NCBI GenBank assembly: GCA_963921425.1
Contig: OY992839.1
Span: 20,196,910-20,260,909, forward strand
Reading direction: 5' to 3'
Source: Dryas octopetala
Lineage: Eukaryota; Streptophyta; Magnoliopsida; Rosales; Rosaceae
Length of the DNA stretch: 64,000 bases
The notes under the pieces were generated by a model. It ran no database searches, had not been told where the DNA came from, and saw nothing but the letters and a program-made list of their open reading frames with translations. Shown here one piece after another: positions 24,176-36,600 of this stretch (the first letter of the stretch is position 1; every line of letters begins with the position of its first letter). The position numbers and the translations under genes were made by a program.

Positions 24176-24724
24176 GAGGAAATTACAGATTTAGTCCAGT
24201 TATTTTATACCTAGTTCAATTTTGGTTCACAATCTTTTTTAAGTTCTGTTTTGGTCCACTAATTGTTCCACTTGTTCAATAAAGGTCAAGATTTTTTTTT
24301 TCTCACATTTGGCATTTTTTTACCCTCTCAAATTTCACCCAAATTCAGCAAACATATACTAGTTTTAAAGCTATGCATTTCTTCTCTACAACTATATAAA
24401 GATCATTCAAATTGGAGTTTTAAAACTCAAGATAATTGACCCCAAAGTAGGGTACCCGAAACTGCCAATTTTTCAAATTTCACAAAATCTCAATTCTCTT
24501 AGATTCTAATACTCTAAATTTGTTTTTATGACTAAGAAATGATGAAATATAACTTATACTTCAATTATAATTGAAGAAAACACAACCCAAAGGATTTAAA
24601 GTCACAAATCTGGACCTTTATTGAACAAATGAAACAATTAGTGAACCAAAACAGAACTTAAAAAAGATCGTGGACAAAAATTGAACTGGGTATAAAATCA
24701 GTGGACCAAATCTGTAATTTCCTC
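24176..24724. mobile_element. MULE-like MITE, family copy 1 (549 bp)
   Basis: Exact 9-bp duplication TTAAATGTT (24167-24175 and 24725-24733). The ends are GAGGAAATTACAGATTTAG and its complement. The arms contain GTTCAATTTTGGT and GTTCTGTTTTGGTCCAC. The interior carries AGTAGGGTACCCGAAACTGC. No coding content. Confidence 0.85.
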
Positions 24725-24733
24725 TTAAATGTT

Positions 24734-25965
24734 TTATTTTATTTCTTTTGACACAAAAACTCTTATCCAACCAATTTTCTCAAAGTCAAAAGGTTTAACT
24801 TATTTTGGGAATATTCATGATTATAATACTCGAAATTTGGGTATTTTAGTTTTGTGTGTTCTCAAAATAGGTGCTTCTGTTACGTATTCGGATTTTGGGG
24901 CGTGAAATTTTTTAGGAGACTTTGACTAATATACCTATAAAAGAAGGGAAGATACGTTCTTCCTCAATCCAAACTACGAGCTCACTATAAGAGCAAATTT
25001 GGCTAGAGAGTGTGCTATTAATTTTCAACTACAGTGTCTCCATTGGTAAGTGGCAGCACAAAAATTTCTTATAAGAGATTGTGTGTTTGCAACCAACTTC
25101 TCCATCTACCATTTTACACTCTTCCACTCGTTAAATTCAAACTTCAAACCACCTCTAGGCATCCAATTCCAACACGATAGTGAAGAAACCGAAATCCATA
25201 AAAAACTAAAGCCTTACCGCTGCAGCAACAAGTTTTGTCCCCTAAGGCTATTGAGTCGTTGCATTTGCTTAGAACAAGCCACCAAGAAATTTTACCTTTT
25301 GTTGTTTAAATTCAAACATGGAACAACTCTTTCATTTTCAAAACACTAGCTCATTGAGCTGCGTCAAATAAGCTTTATGTTGTTATTACTTAAAAGAAAA
25401 TTTTGTAACTTAAAATTAAGAAATAAATTGCAACTTACAGTTTTTAAAAAAATAAAATTGCATCTAGCAGTTTCTTAATTATTTTTTAATCATTTTTTAT
25501 TGAAGTAGGATATTTTAGGTAATTTAAATTTTGGTGAAGCCTTGATAGTAACTGAATATGTTTTTTATAATAGTAGAGATGATACATATCACAAATTAAG
25601 TTGATTGATGAAAAATAATATATAGCACCAATAAAAGTTTACTTGACATCTTTCAACTAATAAGCACAAGTTATTGCATATCATATGAAGTGAAAGAAAA
25701 TCGAGAAATGATCACATCCTCACATGGAAAAAAAAAAAAAAAAAGTCTGTTTGGCTTGCTTTTGTAATGGTTGAGCATTTGTGTGAACATTATTCAATTC
25801 CATTCTAGTTGGTGGCTATAAGTTTTTAATTTTTATCACCAAGAAAATACAAAAAAAAAAAAATTATCAAAGAGGAGACTTCAAAAATATGCGGAAATAA
25901 AAAATAGGGAGACTTCCATCAAGATTCTTTAATTTTACATTCTACAGATTAAAGTCTCATGACTT
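24734..25965. other. Intergenic sequence with a weak LTR-like segment
   Basis: About 24820-25060 (GGGTATTTTAGTTTTGTGTG, then ATACCTATAAAAGAAGGGAA) resembles part of a decayed LTR promoter and leader, but no borders are visible. The rest up to 25965 is AT-rich, with poly-A tracts near 25729 and 25850. No gene recognised. Confidence 0.35.
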
Positions 25966-25974
25966 TTATAATTT

Positions 25975-26522
25975 GAGGAAATTACAGATTTGGTTAACTT
26001 ATTTTATACTTAGTTCAATTTTGGTGCACGATTTTTTTTAAGTTCTGTTTTGGTCAACTAATTGTTTCACTTGTTCAATAAAGGTCCAAATTTATGACTT
26101 TAAATCCTTTGGGTTGTGTTTTCTTCAATTATAATTGAAATATAAATTATATTTCATCATTTTTTAGTCATAGGAACTAATTTAGAGTATTAGAATCTAA
26201 GAGAATTGAGATTGAGTGACATTTGAAAAATTGGCAGTTTCGGGTACCCTACTTTAGAGTCAATTATCTTCAGTTTTAGACCTCTAATTTGAATGATCTT
26301 TATATGTTCGTAAAGATGAGATGCATAGCTTTTAAACAAGTATATGTTTGCTGAATTTGGGTGAGATTTGATAGAGTAAAAGACAAGGTAAATTTGAGAA
26401 AACAAATATAGACCTTTATTAAATAAGTGGAACAATTAGTGGACCAAAACAGAACTTAAAAAAGATTGTGGACCAAAATTGAACTAGGTATAAAATAAGT
26501 GGACTAAATCTGTAATTTCCTC
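25975..26522. mobile_element. MULE-like MITE, family copy 2 (548 bp, interior inverted)
   Basis: Exact 9-bp duplication TTATAATTT (25966-25974 and 26523-26531). Same termini as the copy at 24176, but the interior block GGCAGTTTCGGGTACCCTAC runs in the opposite direction. The element therefore inserted in inverted orientation. Confidence 0.85.
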
Positions 26523-26551
26523 TTATAATTTTAACTAAACTTAGTAGGGTG

Positions 26552-28048
26552 TATTGTATATGGATTTTAAAAGACTTTTGTGGAGTTTAAAAGTCATGTG
26601 GTATTTAATTAAGATTTTTAAAAACTTTAAAAAAGTCCGTAAAAGTTTATATGTATTCAATTAAGAATTTTAAGCAGTTTATAAAAGTCATGTGGTATTC
26701 AATTAAGGCTTTTAATGACTTTTAAAAAGTTTGTAAAAGTTTAGGTGTATTTAAAAAGTCATTGACTTTTATAAAATTCATTTAGGGGGTGTATTCAATT
26801 AAGATTTAATGGACTTTTGTAGAGTTGATGGATTTTTAATGACTTTCATAAACTCCATATAGACTTTGACAGAATTCTATTAGAGTTTCCCTGACTTTTC
26901 TCATAGATTTTGAAGGATTTTTATAGACTTCTAATAACTTTTGATATAATTTTTTATTATTTATTTTATGATTTCTCTAATATGTTTTTTATTTTTTTGT
27001 TCTCCGTGAGTGAGTAGAACGGGGATGAGCTTTAAGACCGAGATGTATGTGTTATAAATTGTCCTAATATTGCAAACAATATAAAAAGTTGGGACTAGAA
27101 TTGTAGGGACCAAAATTATTTTGTTCCATAATTTATTATAAGTGTTCTGAATTTTATTTTTTTATGTTGTTAGACTGTCAAATATTGTGTTTTAACAAGG
27201 TTTTAGAATTTGTCTAATTGAATTAATAGGTTGAGAACATTATATGATGTGGTAACATTATTTCTCAAATTATGAATATATAATCTTGTGATTTTGTTGA
27301 GTACTTAAAGACTGTGAAGTGGTTGGTTTGAATATCTTGCTGTTACATTGCATTGTGGCAACGCTGTTGGTTCCAACCCAGGATGAGGAGTCAATTAAAT
27401 AAAAAAATAATAATATAAGAGGATATAGTAATTAGAAAAAAATAAATTAAGAGGTGGGTGAAAAAATAAGATTAGGGGATTTAGCATCACTCTTTAAAAA
27501 ATAAATAAATATAACTTTTTTAATAGCTTTTTAATATTTGAAATCCTTTAAAATCTGTAGGGGAAATGCTGGAGAATTATTGACTTTGATATAACATAAT
27601 TTACACTACAAAGTCCATGAAAGTTTTTTAAAGTCTATCATTTAATAAAGTCAATGACTTTTTGAATACCATGTCACTTTTATAGACTCTCTAAAAGTTT
27701 TAATTGAATACCATAGACTTTTTAAAAGTATTGATTGAATACCACCAGACTTTTATAAACTCTTTAAAAGTTTTGATTGAATACCACCAGACTTTTTAAT
27801 TCCACCAAAGTTATTTAAAATCATAATTGAATACATCCTCCTTAATGATGGATTTTAATAGACTTTGAAAGACTTTTATGTGTATTTCAAAGTCATTATA
27901 AATCTGACCTCTCTTCTTCAGATTTCTAAGGATTTCTATACTCTGTAGAACTCCGTAAAACTCTGTGAAAATATGTAAATTCTACAAAAATATATCACTT
28001 AAAAAAAGTCTACAAAAATCTATATAAATCTATATACACTACACCCCC
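26552..28048. mobile_element. Cluster of PIF/Harbinger-like ends with TTA flanks
   Basis: The best-defined unit is 26785-28048. It starts GGGGGTGTATTCAATTAAG, ends CTACACCCCC, and has TTA at 26782-26784 and 28049-28051. A second, overlapping pair of similar ends lies near 26555 (AGGGTGTATTGTAT) and 27838 (GAATACATCCTCC before TTA). Subterminal phrases such as GTGGTATTCAATTAAG and ATTGAATACCACCAGAC repeat several times in both orientations. No transposase is seen. Two nested MITEs or one element with duplicated ends would both fit. Confidence 0.55.
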
Positions 28049-28128
28049 TTAAATATTGTTTCATTAGACTTCTATCCAGGTCTTTTAACCATTTCACGTC
28101 ACATAATATTAGTCTATTAGTCTATTAG

Positions 28129-28154
28129 TTTTTTTTTTTTTTTTTTTTTTTTTT
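28129..28154. repeat. Poly-T tract of 26
   Basis: An uninterrupted T run with no other structure around it. It might be the tail of a minus-strand SINE or LINE, but no such body is recognisable. Confidence 0.8.
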
Positions 28155-28453
28155 CACGCATACAAGGCACTAAGCGCTTGACGACCATTATTGAGTATTC
28201 AGAAGTGCATTTTTGCTTATTTCTTGAGCCTTTGGTACTGGTTTATTGGCTTTATGTTAGGTTTTAACTTTGAAATTTTGGGATCCACACACCCCATTCT
28301 ACACCTTAAAAGCATATGAGGTAAATTCGTACTCTATATCCTAAAAAAGTAAAAAAATGATGACATATTTCTTAATGTTTGACGTGGCAGTGGTTAAACG
28401 ATTTTATTTAGAAAAAACAAATCCATAAAGTTTAAGTTCAAATAAGAAACATA

Positions 28454-28990
28454 GAGATAATTATAGATTTGACACACTTATTTTATAGCTAGTTTAATTT
28501 TGATCCACGATCTTTTTAAAGTTTAGTTTTAGTCCACTAATTGTTTCACTTGTTCAATAAAGGTCCAGATTTGTTATCTCAAATTTGTCCCGCCTTTTAC
28601 CCTATCAAATCTTAGTCATATACTTGTTTTAAAGTTATGCGTCTTCTCTTTACAACCATATAAAGATCATTTAAATCGGAGTTCTAAAACTTAAGATAAT
28701 TGGTCCCAAAGTAGGGTACTCAAAACTATCAATTTTTCCTAGAAAATTTTTAGATTTTTCAAACTTCACCAAACTTTAATTCTCTTTTATTATAATATTC
28801 CAAATTAGTTCCTATGGCTAAGAAATGATAAAATATAACTTATACTTCAATTATAATTGAAGAAAACACAACAAAAATGATTTAAAATCATAACTTAAAA
28901 AAAATCGTGGACCAAAATTAAACTTAAAAAAAATCATAGATCAAAATTGAACTAGATATAAAATAAGTACACCAAATTTGTAATTTCCTC
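28454..28990. mobile_element. MULE-like MITE, family copy 3 (about 537 bp)
   Basis: The same family as the copies at 24176 and 25975. The left end GAGATAATTATAGATTTG and the right end TGTAATTTCCTC have diverged. The target duplication is not clean. A short internal duplication (AAACTTAAAAAAAATC-type) lies near 28886-28935. Probably the oldest of the three. Confidence 0.75.
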
Positions 28991-29363
28991 GAGAAACAAA
29001 CATAATAAGGGCTAAACTCTAATTTTCTGAAAAAAAATATAATGAAAATTATGATAAAGTAAAGTTCATATACGCATAGGCGCATAGCACATGTTGATAA
29101 ACCACATAACACCATAAACTAAATCAGAGTGCCAACACCCAAATAATTCTACTGATAAACCAAGTAATGGCAAATCTCGTAAATAAAGCATAGAAAAATG
29201 TCATTTATATGTAAGAAGTATACTATGAGTCATGACATGACAATGAATCAATGATGATGATGATATAATATATGATATGGTACATATATACATACATGAT
29301 CCATATATAACATAACTTAAAAATGTAGGAGAGGAGAGAGTGGTAGAATAGCATTTGACTTGG

Positions 29364-29366
<3 letters not shown>
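28991..29366 (+). promoter_or_regulatory. Probable SEUSS upstream and promoter region
   Basis: Lies between the last MITE and the SEUSS leader. A TATA-like CCATATATAACAT occurs at about 29301, some 65 bp before the GA repeat. The transcription start cannot be placed from sequence alone. Confidence 0.35.

Positions 29367-29414
<48 letters not shown>
29367..29414 (+). repeat. (GA)24 microsatellite upstream of SEUSS
   Basis: A perfect GA dinucleotide run. GA/CT tracts are common in plant core promoters and leaders and can bind BBR/BPC proteins. Any regulatory role here is inference. It produces spurious Arg-Glu and Leu-Ser frames. Confidence 0.85.
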
Positions 29415-29417
<3 letters not shown>

Positions 29418-29499
29418 AGACGAAGAAAGAAGGAAAGAGAAAAAGGTAAAGAATGAAGAAAATTCAATCGAATCGAATACAATTTTGACGTCCGCAAGG

Positions 29500-30622
29500 A
29501 CACACACACACTCTCTCCCTTCTCTCTCTACAAACTCTTTCTCTCTCTAGAACTATCTCTCTAAGCTAACTACCGAAGGACAGGACTTGTGCTCCCAGAG
29601 ACAACACAGAGACTGAGAAACCCTAAAAAAGGAAGGGAAGCTGAAGTGAATTCAAATACAATCGAAGCCAAAGGGAAACAAAAAACACTCAGTGAATAAT
29701 CAAGTACTGGGTTTCTTGTATTTAAATCATTGTGGGTTTTTGGGAAGTCTCTTTCTGTCTCTCGCTGTTCAAACTTCTACTGCTGGTGAGTACTAGCTAC
29801 TCTTTCTTTCTTGTTTCTTCTTCTTCTTCATGTTGTGTTTTTGTTTAAATAGTTGAAGCTCTCGATCGGGATTTGAGGGATTTTGGGTCCGATCGAAGTT
29901 GGTTTGGTCTATCTTTTTGGCATTCCTTGCTACTATTACTGGTTTAGTTTGACAGAGTTCTGACATCTTGTGTTATTTCTTGAGATTTGTTTTGGGGTTT
30001 TGGGCGTGGAATTTGGGTTTCACTTGTGAGATAGAGGCTAATCTTTATTGGGTGTTGTTCAATTTTTTCGAATTTTTGTGGGTTTGTGTTGAATTCGTGA
30101 GTTTTGGTGATTTGGTTTTTTCAGGTTTTTGATTGGTGGTGTTTTGGTTGATAGAGTGAGATATTTTGAGATTTCATATCCGGCTTGGTAGAGAGAGTTT
30201 GATTTGTTTTCTATTTAGCTGTTTTGTTCAATTGCTGAGGTTATGGTGGATCTGAAAGTTCATATAATAAACACAGATTCATGCGGAAGCCGGGCGGGAA
30301 CTGCTCTCTTCGTGAAGATAGTGACATTCTAGAATGTTCAGAATCAAAGCCTGTTCCTTGGTTTTGGGTTTCGTTGGTATTTGGCTTGTGTTTGGTAAAA
30401 CTCAACACGATGTGCCCAGGCACAATGCTTACCCTTTTCTATTGGTGCACAATAAAGACTCTGAAGCCTATGGCCTTCGATGTTGGGGTATAATGCTATC
30501 TGAATTGAGCTCTATGACTGGGTTTTTGTGTCTTGTTTTGTAATCTAGGTTTGTTCAATTCATGTTGTTTTAGATAGTTGTAGTACTTTCGCCGAGTATT
30601 TGTAGATTTTGATTTTGGAAAT
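29500..30622 (+). other. SEUSS 5' leader with probable leader intron
   Basis: A CT-rich leader (CTCTCTCCCTTCTCTCTCTA) runs to a strong donor, TACTGCTG|GTGAGTACT, at 29785/29786. A T-rich intron follows with a probable acceptor at 30573 (TTGTTTTAG); another AG at 30608 is possible. Leader introns are common in plant regulatory genes. The 5' end of the transcript is not defined. Confidence 0.5.
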
Positions 30623-33600
30623 ATGGTACCTTCGGGGCCGCCCACTCCGATTGGTGGTGCCCAGTCTGTTTCACCTTCACTTTTGCGTTCAAATTCTGGG
30701 ATGTTGGGAGCTCAAGGTGGTCCACTACCTTCCCAATCAGCTTTTCCCTCGCTTGTCTCACCACGTACTCAATACGGTAACATGAATATGCTTGGAAATG
30801 TAGCCAATGTGTCTTCTCTCCTTAATCAGTCTTTTGGAAATGGGATTCCGAATTCAGGGCTTTCTGGTCCTGGTAGCAGCCAGCGTGGAGGTATGGATAA
30901 CGGGGCTGAATCGGATCCACTTTCTAGTGTTGGCAATGGAATGGGTTTTAACGCACCTTCATCATATGTTGCATCAAACATGGCTAATCCTGGTACATCT
31001 GGTCAAGGTCAGGGTCAACAATTTTCAAACCCTTCTGGTAACCAACTGTTGGCTGATCAACAGCAGCAACAACTTGAGTCTCAGAATTTCCAGCATGGTC
31101 AGCAGTCAATGCAACAGTTCTCTACCCCTCACAACACACAGCAGCAACAGCAACAGCAATTTCAGGCAAATCGAGGAGGCTTAGCTGGTGTTGGACAGGT
31201 CAAATTGGAGCCCCATTTGACAAATGACCAACATGGACAGCAGCAGCAGTTGCAATCTTTGAGAAGTCTTGGTTCGGTGAAATTGGAACCGCAACAACTT
31301 CAGACCATTAGAAGCTTGGGACCTGTAAAATTGGAATCCCAGCAGAATGATCAGTCATTGTTTTTGCATCAACAGCAGCAACAGCAGCAACAGCATCAAC
31401 AGCAGCAACAACAGCAACAACAGCAGTTCCTCCACATGTCAAGGCAGTCTTCTCAGGCTGCTGCTGCCCAGATAAACCTTTTGCATCAACAGAGGTTCTT
31501 GCAGCTACAGCAACAACACCAGCAACAGCAACTCTTGAAAGCAATGCCTCAGCAACGCCCCCAAATACAGCAGCAGTTTCCACAGCAGAATCTGCCTATG
31601 AGATCTCCTGCAAAACCAGTATATGAACCTGGAATGTGTGCACGGCGTTTGACACATTATATGTATCAGCAACAACATAGACCTGAAGTAAGATACCCAT
31701 ATCCCATAGTTTTTTTGTTACTCTGTTGGGTGTGGCTATTATGCTTAGTGACAATGCCTACTTTGCGTATAGGACAACAATATTGAATTCTGGAGAAAAT
31801 TTGTTGCTGAGTATTTTGTACCCCATGCCAAGAAGAAGTGGTGCGTTTCTATGTATGGAAGTGGCAGGCAAACAACTGGCGTTTTTCCTCAGGTCTGTTG
31901 CTAGGATATTCTAATCTGGTGAACCCCATCTTAATTGGCATCTTAACTACTAAAATGAGGTTAACTGCAAAAGAACCTTCATTAGTATGCAAACATGTGC
32001 TTCAGCATCTACATCTCGTTTTCAAATCATTTTATTTCAGGACAGTTTCTCAAGATGATAATAGCCCCTTAAATATCTGATAAGACATTTTTATTTGTTT
32101 CGATCACAAATTTGCTGAGCATTTGTGTATAAACAATCATGCGCAATCTCTTACAAATTTTTCAGGATGTATGGCATTGTGAGATATGCAATCGGAAGCC
32201 TGGGCGTGGCTTTGGTATGTTATTCTATTTATCATTTAATGACATCTGGTTCTAAATATCTCTTTCATCCTATCAGTTCAATGCCATATTTAAGAGTCTT
32301 CAGGTGGATGTCAGTTTTTTTGTTTTTTATTTTCTGAAATCATGTGTTATATGTATGTGTTTTGTACATGGGCTGTTCACTTTACAACTGGCGTCTGAGT
32401 TATTCTTAAAATACTTTCAGAAGCGACTGTTGAGGTTCTTCCTCGGCTTTTTAAAATCAAGTATGAAAGTGGTACTTTGGAGGAACTTCTTTATGTTGAT
32501 ATGCCCCGTGAGTATCAAAATTCATCTGGTCAGATTGTGCTGGACTATGCTAAAGCAATACAAGAAAGTGTTTTTGAGCAACTTCGTGTTGTTCGGGATG
32601 GTCAACTTCGAATAGTGTTCTCTCCAGATCTGAAGGTACACATAAAAAATGTTTTCATGTTATCTTTTACCTTCTACCTTCCCAAGGTATTTATCTTCCT
32701 TTCTTTTCTTCATTGTTCTTTTGGCAGATCTGCTCTTGGGAATTTTGTGCTAGGCGCCATGAAGAGCTTATCCCTCGAAGATTACTGATACCTCAGGTTA
32801 CTATCAAATGTCTACTTGTGATGGATGCTTTTCTTTATTATTGCTGATTTGTGGAGTTTAACTTCTTTTTTTATTTTTTTTTTTAGTTTTTTGCAAAAAT
32901 ATTTTAAATCAAAATAGACAACTGGACATCAATTTTTGTAAATTGTTAGGTGATATGTTATTCTGTTCTTAAAATTTAATTTTTAAGAACATGGATTGGA
33001 CAATCACATTGAATTAATTGGTCTTTGTACTTCACTTATTCTGTGTTTTTAATACCAGGGAGTCTCTGTTCTCTTGAAAAATATAAACAATTTCATCTAT
33101 TTGAAGCTCTTATGTGCATTGTTTGGATGAAGTAGGACTTAGTTGTATGTGAAAGTATTGAGATCATGATCTCGGATGGTGATCGTAATATGGTAGAACC
33201 AGTTGTTCAAGTAAATAGCAACTGCTTTTTTACGTAGAGCATTTTATAAGATGCAAACTCAGCCAAGTGAAAATTACATAGTGAATTGGATTAATGTCTT
33301 TATTTTTATTTGTATAAATTCCTGATTGCCTATGGATTACATCTTGATGAATCTTATGGGAAACTGTTACTGGAGTATCTATCTTATTAATTCCATTTTG
33401 CGGTTGCATATTGATTGGGTGTCCAAGCCTTCAAAGCACCTCTGTGGAATTATAAATTTATGATTATTTGTGTTACATAACAGAGAAGGTCGATGCTTCT
33501 GCTGAATGCTTTATTGCATATGTTGTGAATGAGTAGAGTACTTGGGTCAAAGATCTGACTCCAATCTGAGTTTAGAGCTGAGTACGATTTGTTGACCATA

Positions 33601-36600
33601 CCAAATAGATCCATTGGTTCAAATTCAAACCTGAATCTATTAATTTGATTGTAATTGGGTTAATTCAGAATTAGGTAGTTTTGGCTTGACAAAGATCCAC
33701 ATTTGATGAATAATCTCAATAGCATAACTATTTATAATGTTATATAAATAACTAGTTATTTTAGTAAAGGATTTATAAGTTTGTCAGATTCAGATCGAGT
33801 CTGGGTCCTACAATATGTTTTGGTTTCCAATCAGAATTTTTCCAACTAGCACTATCATTGGCAGCTGTATCTGTTGTATATGAAGCTAATTTTAGTAAAT
33901 CACTCATGTATTGTACATTTTTAATGTTTACATGCCATGCCCTATGCAGGTTAGTCAGCTTGGTGCTGCAGCTCAAAAATACCAGGCTGCTACTCAAAAT
34001 GCATCATCTAATTTGTCTCTTCCAGAGATACAAAATAATTGTAATATGTAGGTCCTCTGTCTCCATGTTTTTGTAAATATTTGAGCTTTCAAGCAGTGCT
34101 TTTGGGTAGAAATTTGGTTTTCATTTATGTTCATGTCTTGGTCTTGGTTGGGATTGTCCTTGTGTCTGCTTTGGCTCTCTGGATCTCTCTATTTATCAGT
34201 TCATGTGCCATACATTGCACCTATTCACATTTATGTTGATCAAGTTCTTGGTCCATGGTTACTTTAGCACTACTCCTCAGGCCTGCAAAAACTATAGTCT
34301 CACATTTCTAGTGGATGCATCAGCAGAGATGTATTATTTTCATGAATATGAAATTACATAATCAAGTTACTGTTTGGCAGCATATAGAATATGTAACTTT
34401 TGCTTTTGTTTTTAACTTTGCTGAGGGCCTATCAAGAGTGTAACATATTGCTGCTTCTAAATTGTTTCATTAATGGCAGTATGGCACAAAATATATGTTC
34501 TTAATTACTTATATTAGGAGACAGTCCAAGACCGAGGAATATTTGTTTTTGCAATTTCATCATGTAGTTTTTAATGATGTAATGAGTGTGAGTGAGGAAA
34601 TTACCTGCCCATTTCATCATGTGGTCTATGCTATGGTGGATTAGTTTTTTCTGTTAATCTACCGTATGTCTAAGCATATTTACAGGTGAAATGATTTTAA
34701 ATGCTTGTTTATGTGCTTCTTTAAAAAAAAAAAAAGCCTGGTTATTTGCAATATGTGATATATATATATATATATATGCAAAATTAGTGATTGATTTGAT
34801 ATTTGATTAATTCCTCCTGCGTAATTTTGGTTTAGGTTTGTATCATCAGCTCGGCAGTTGGCGAAAACCTTGGAAGTTCCATTAGTAAATGATTTAGGTT
34901 ATACAAAGAGATATGTAAGGTGTCTTCAGGTAATTTCTTATTTTCTCACATGGCCAATGTGCATCATGATGTACTTATAAAAGTTTGTTCAACATCTTTT
35001 GCTTCGGACATAAACTGTTGTGTTTTGCATTTAGTATCATATGTTCTTGACTTTCAGCCTGTGCACAAAAATTGTTCAGTCTTTATCAAAAAGTTACGTT
35101 GGAATCATATTTCTGATATGAATTATATGTTCATATGTGTAATTATCAAAAAGTTCTTTTGTTCATTTATGGTGTGTATCTTCCTCCTATAACACCTGAA
35201 ATAAGTTTCATTTATCTCATGCATGCATGAAGGGAAATTTTTTATTATTATTTTTTTAAATTTATAAGCAACACATTTTTGTCTATTACCCTATCTCTTC
35301 CAGATTTGCAGTGCTGGGTTGTGTGTGCAATAACACAATAATGGATATTTTCTATCTCTTACTGTGCCAAATTGACCCTTGTTGAGTTGAGTAGTTCAGA
35401 GAGTGCCTTTGGTGATGAAAAATGACTTTATCTACTGTTTCTCTAGATGCTCCTAGAAAATCTGAATTCTACCTTTTACTCATGGACAAACGTGTGTCTC
35501 TACTTGTCTCAATAATTTGGCACCTATTCTAGAATCTTTTTCACATTTTTTAGTTCCATTTACTATTAATTGAAATGATTTTCTAGTGGATTCTCTGGAA
35601 GTTTAAGATCATCTGAAATTTTTTTATTTTTACAAATTAATCTCTTGGCTGGTATAATGAGGCCTTAGTTCTATCCACTGCTTGATGCAAATTAAATTAT
35701 TAAAATATAATAGGTCAAATGTTTACATTTATTGTGTTAGCAGCGGGGTTTTATTACAAGAGTCATGATAATTAATATTTGATTTCTGAAGTTGGAGTGC
35801 TTGTGCTAGAAATTCCTTTGTGCTAAAAACTACATTACCACTCTCTTTTTCTTCTTATTCTTTGACAAGTGTAATACTGTAATATATCAAATTTCAAACA
35901 AGTTGTATTCCTTATTTAGGGTTCTGTTTTAGTGAACCATGAAACTGGAGTTTGCTTGCAGTCTAATTGACCATTTTGTTATTTTTAATATATTGTTGGG
36001 GTGCAATGCAGATATCAGAAGTGGTTAATAGTATGAAAGACTTGATTGATTACAGCCGAGAGACAGGGACTGGACCTATGGGTAAGCCTGATCTTTTAAC
36101 TACAAAACTAAATATGATACATGCTTATGTTCCCCCTTCTTTTAATCAATTGTTACTTTAAAAAGACAAATTCTTATGCTATATAATGAATTAAGATCTA
36201 TGAATTGTCAAATAATAAGACATAGTGAGTTAAGACTCTTAAGAACTTAAAAATATATTAGTTTCTTAAGAATATTAAATATTATATGATAGATTTGGGT
36301 ATGTAGCTTTGCAGTAGAACTCAATTTCATATATATTTCTAGATTTCTATTCCTAAGGAGATAGATCACAGGAAAAATAATGACCTGGTGCCTAGAATTG
36401 ATGGACATATTGGAGAATTTGCCTATGTTTGCTTATGTGATGGGTTTTCAAGTTAGATTTTAAGGCTTGGGTATGTAAAAAAAAGGGGTTTCGGATTTAT
36501 AGATTAATTTTAAGGTGAAAAGGTTGTTGACTCTTTGATGGCTGAAATTTGTGGAAATCTGAGAAGGATGCTTTGCTGGAAATCTCAGAAGTGGATTCAG

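Noticed and set aside
29201-29550. Leu/Ser and Arg/Glu open frames around the GA repeat
   Set aside because: Artefacts of the (GA)24 run in the SEUSS upstream/leader region.
31308-31583. Antisense Ala/Val-rich frame in SEUSS
   Set aside because: Complement of CAG/CAA glutamine codons in the SEUSS exon.
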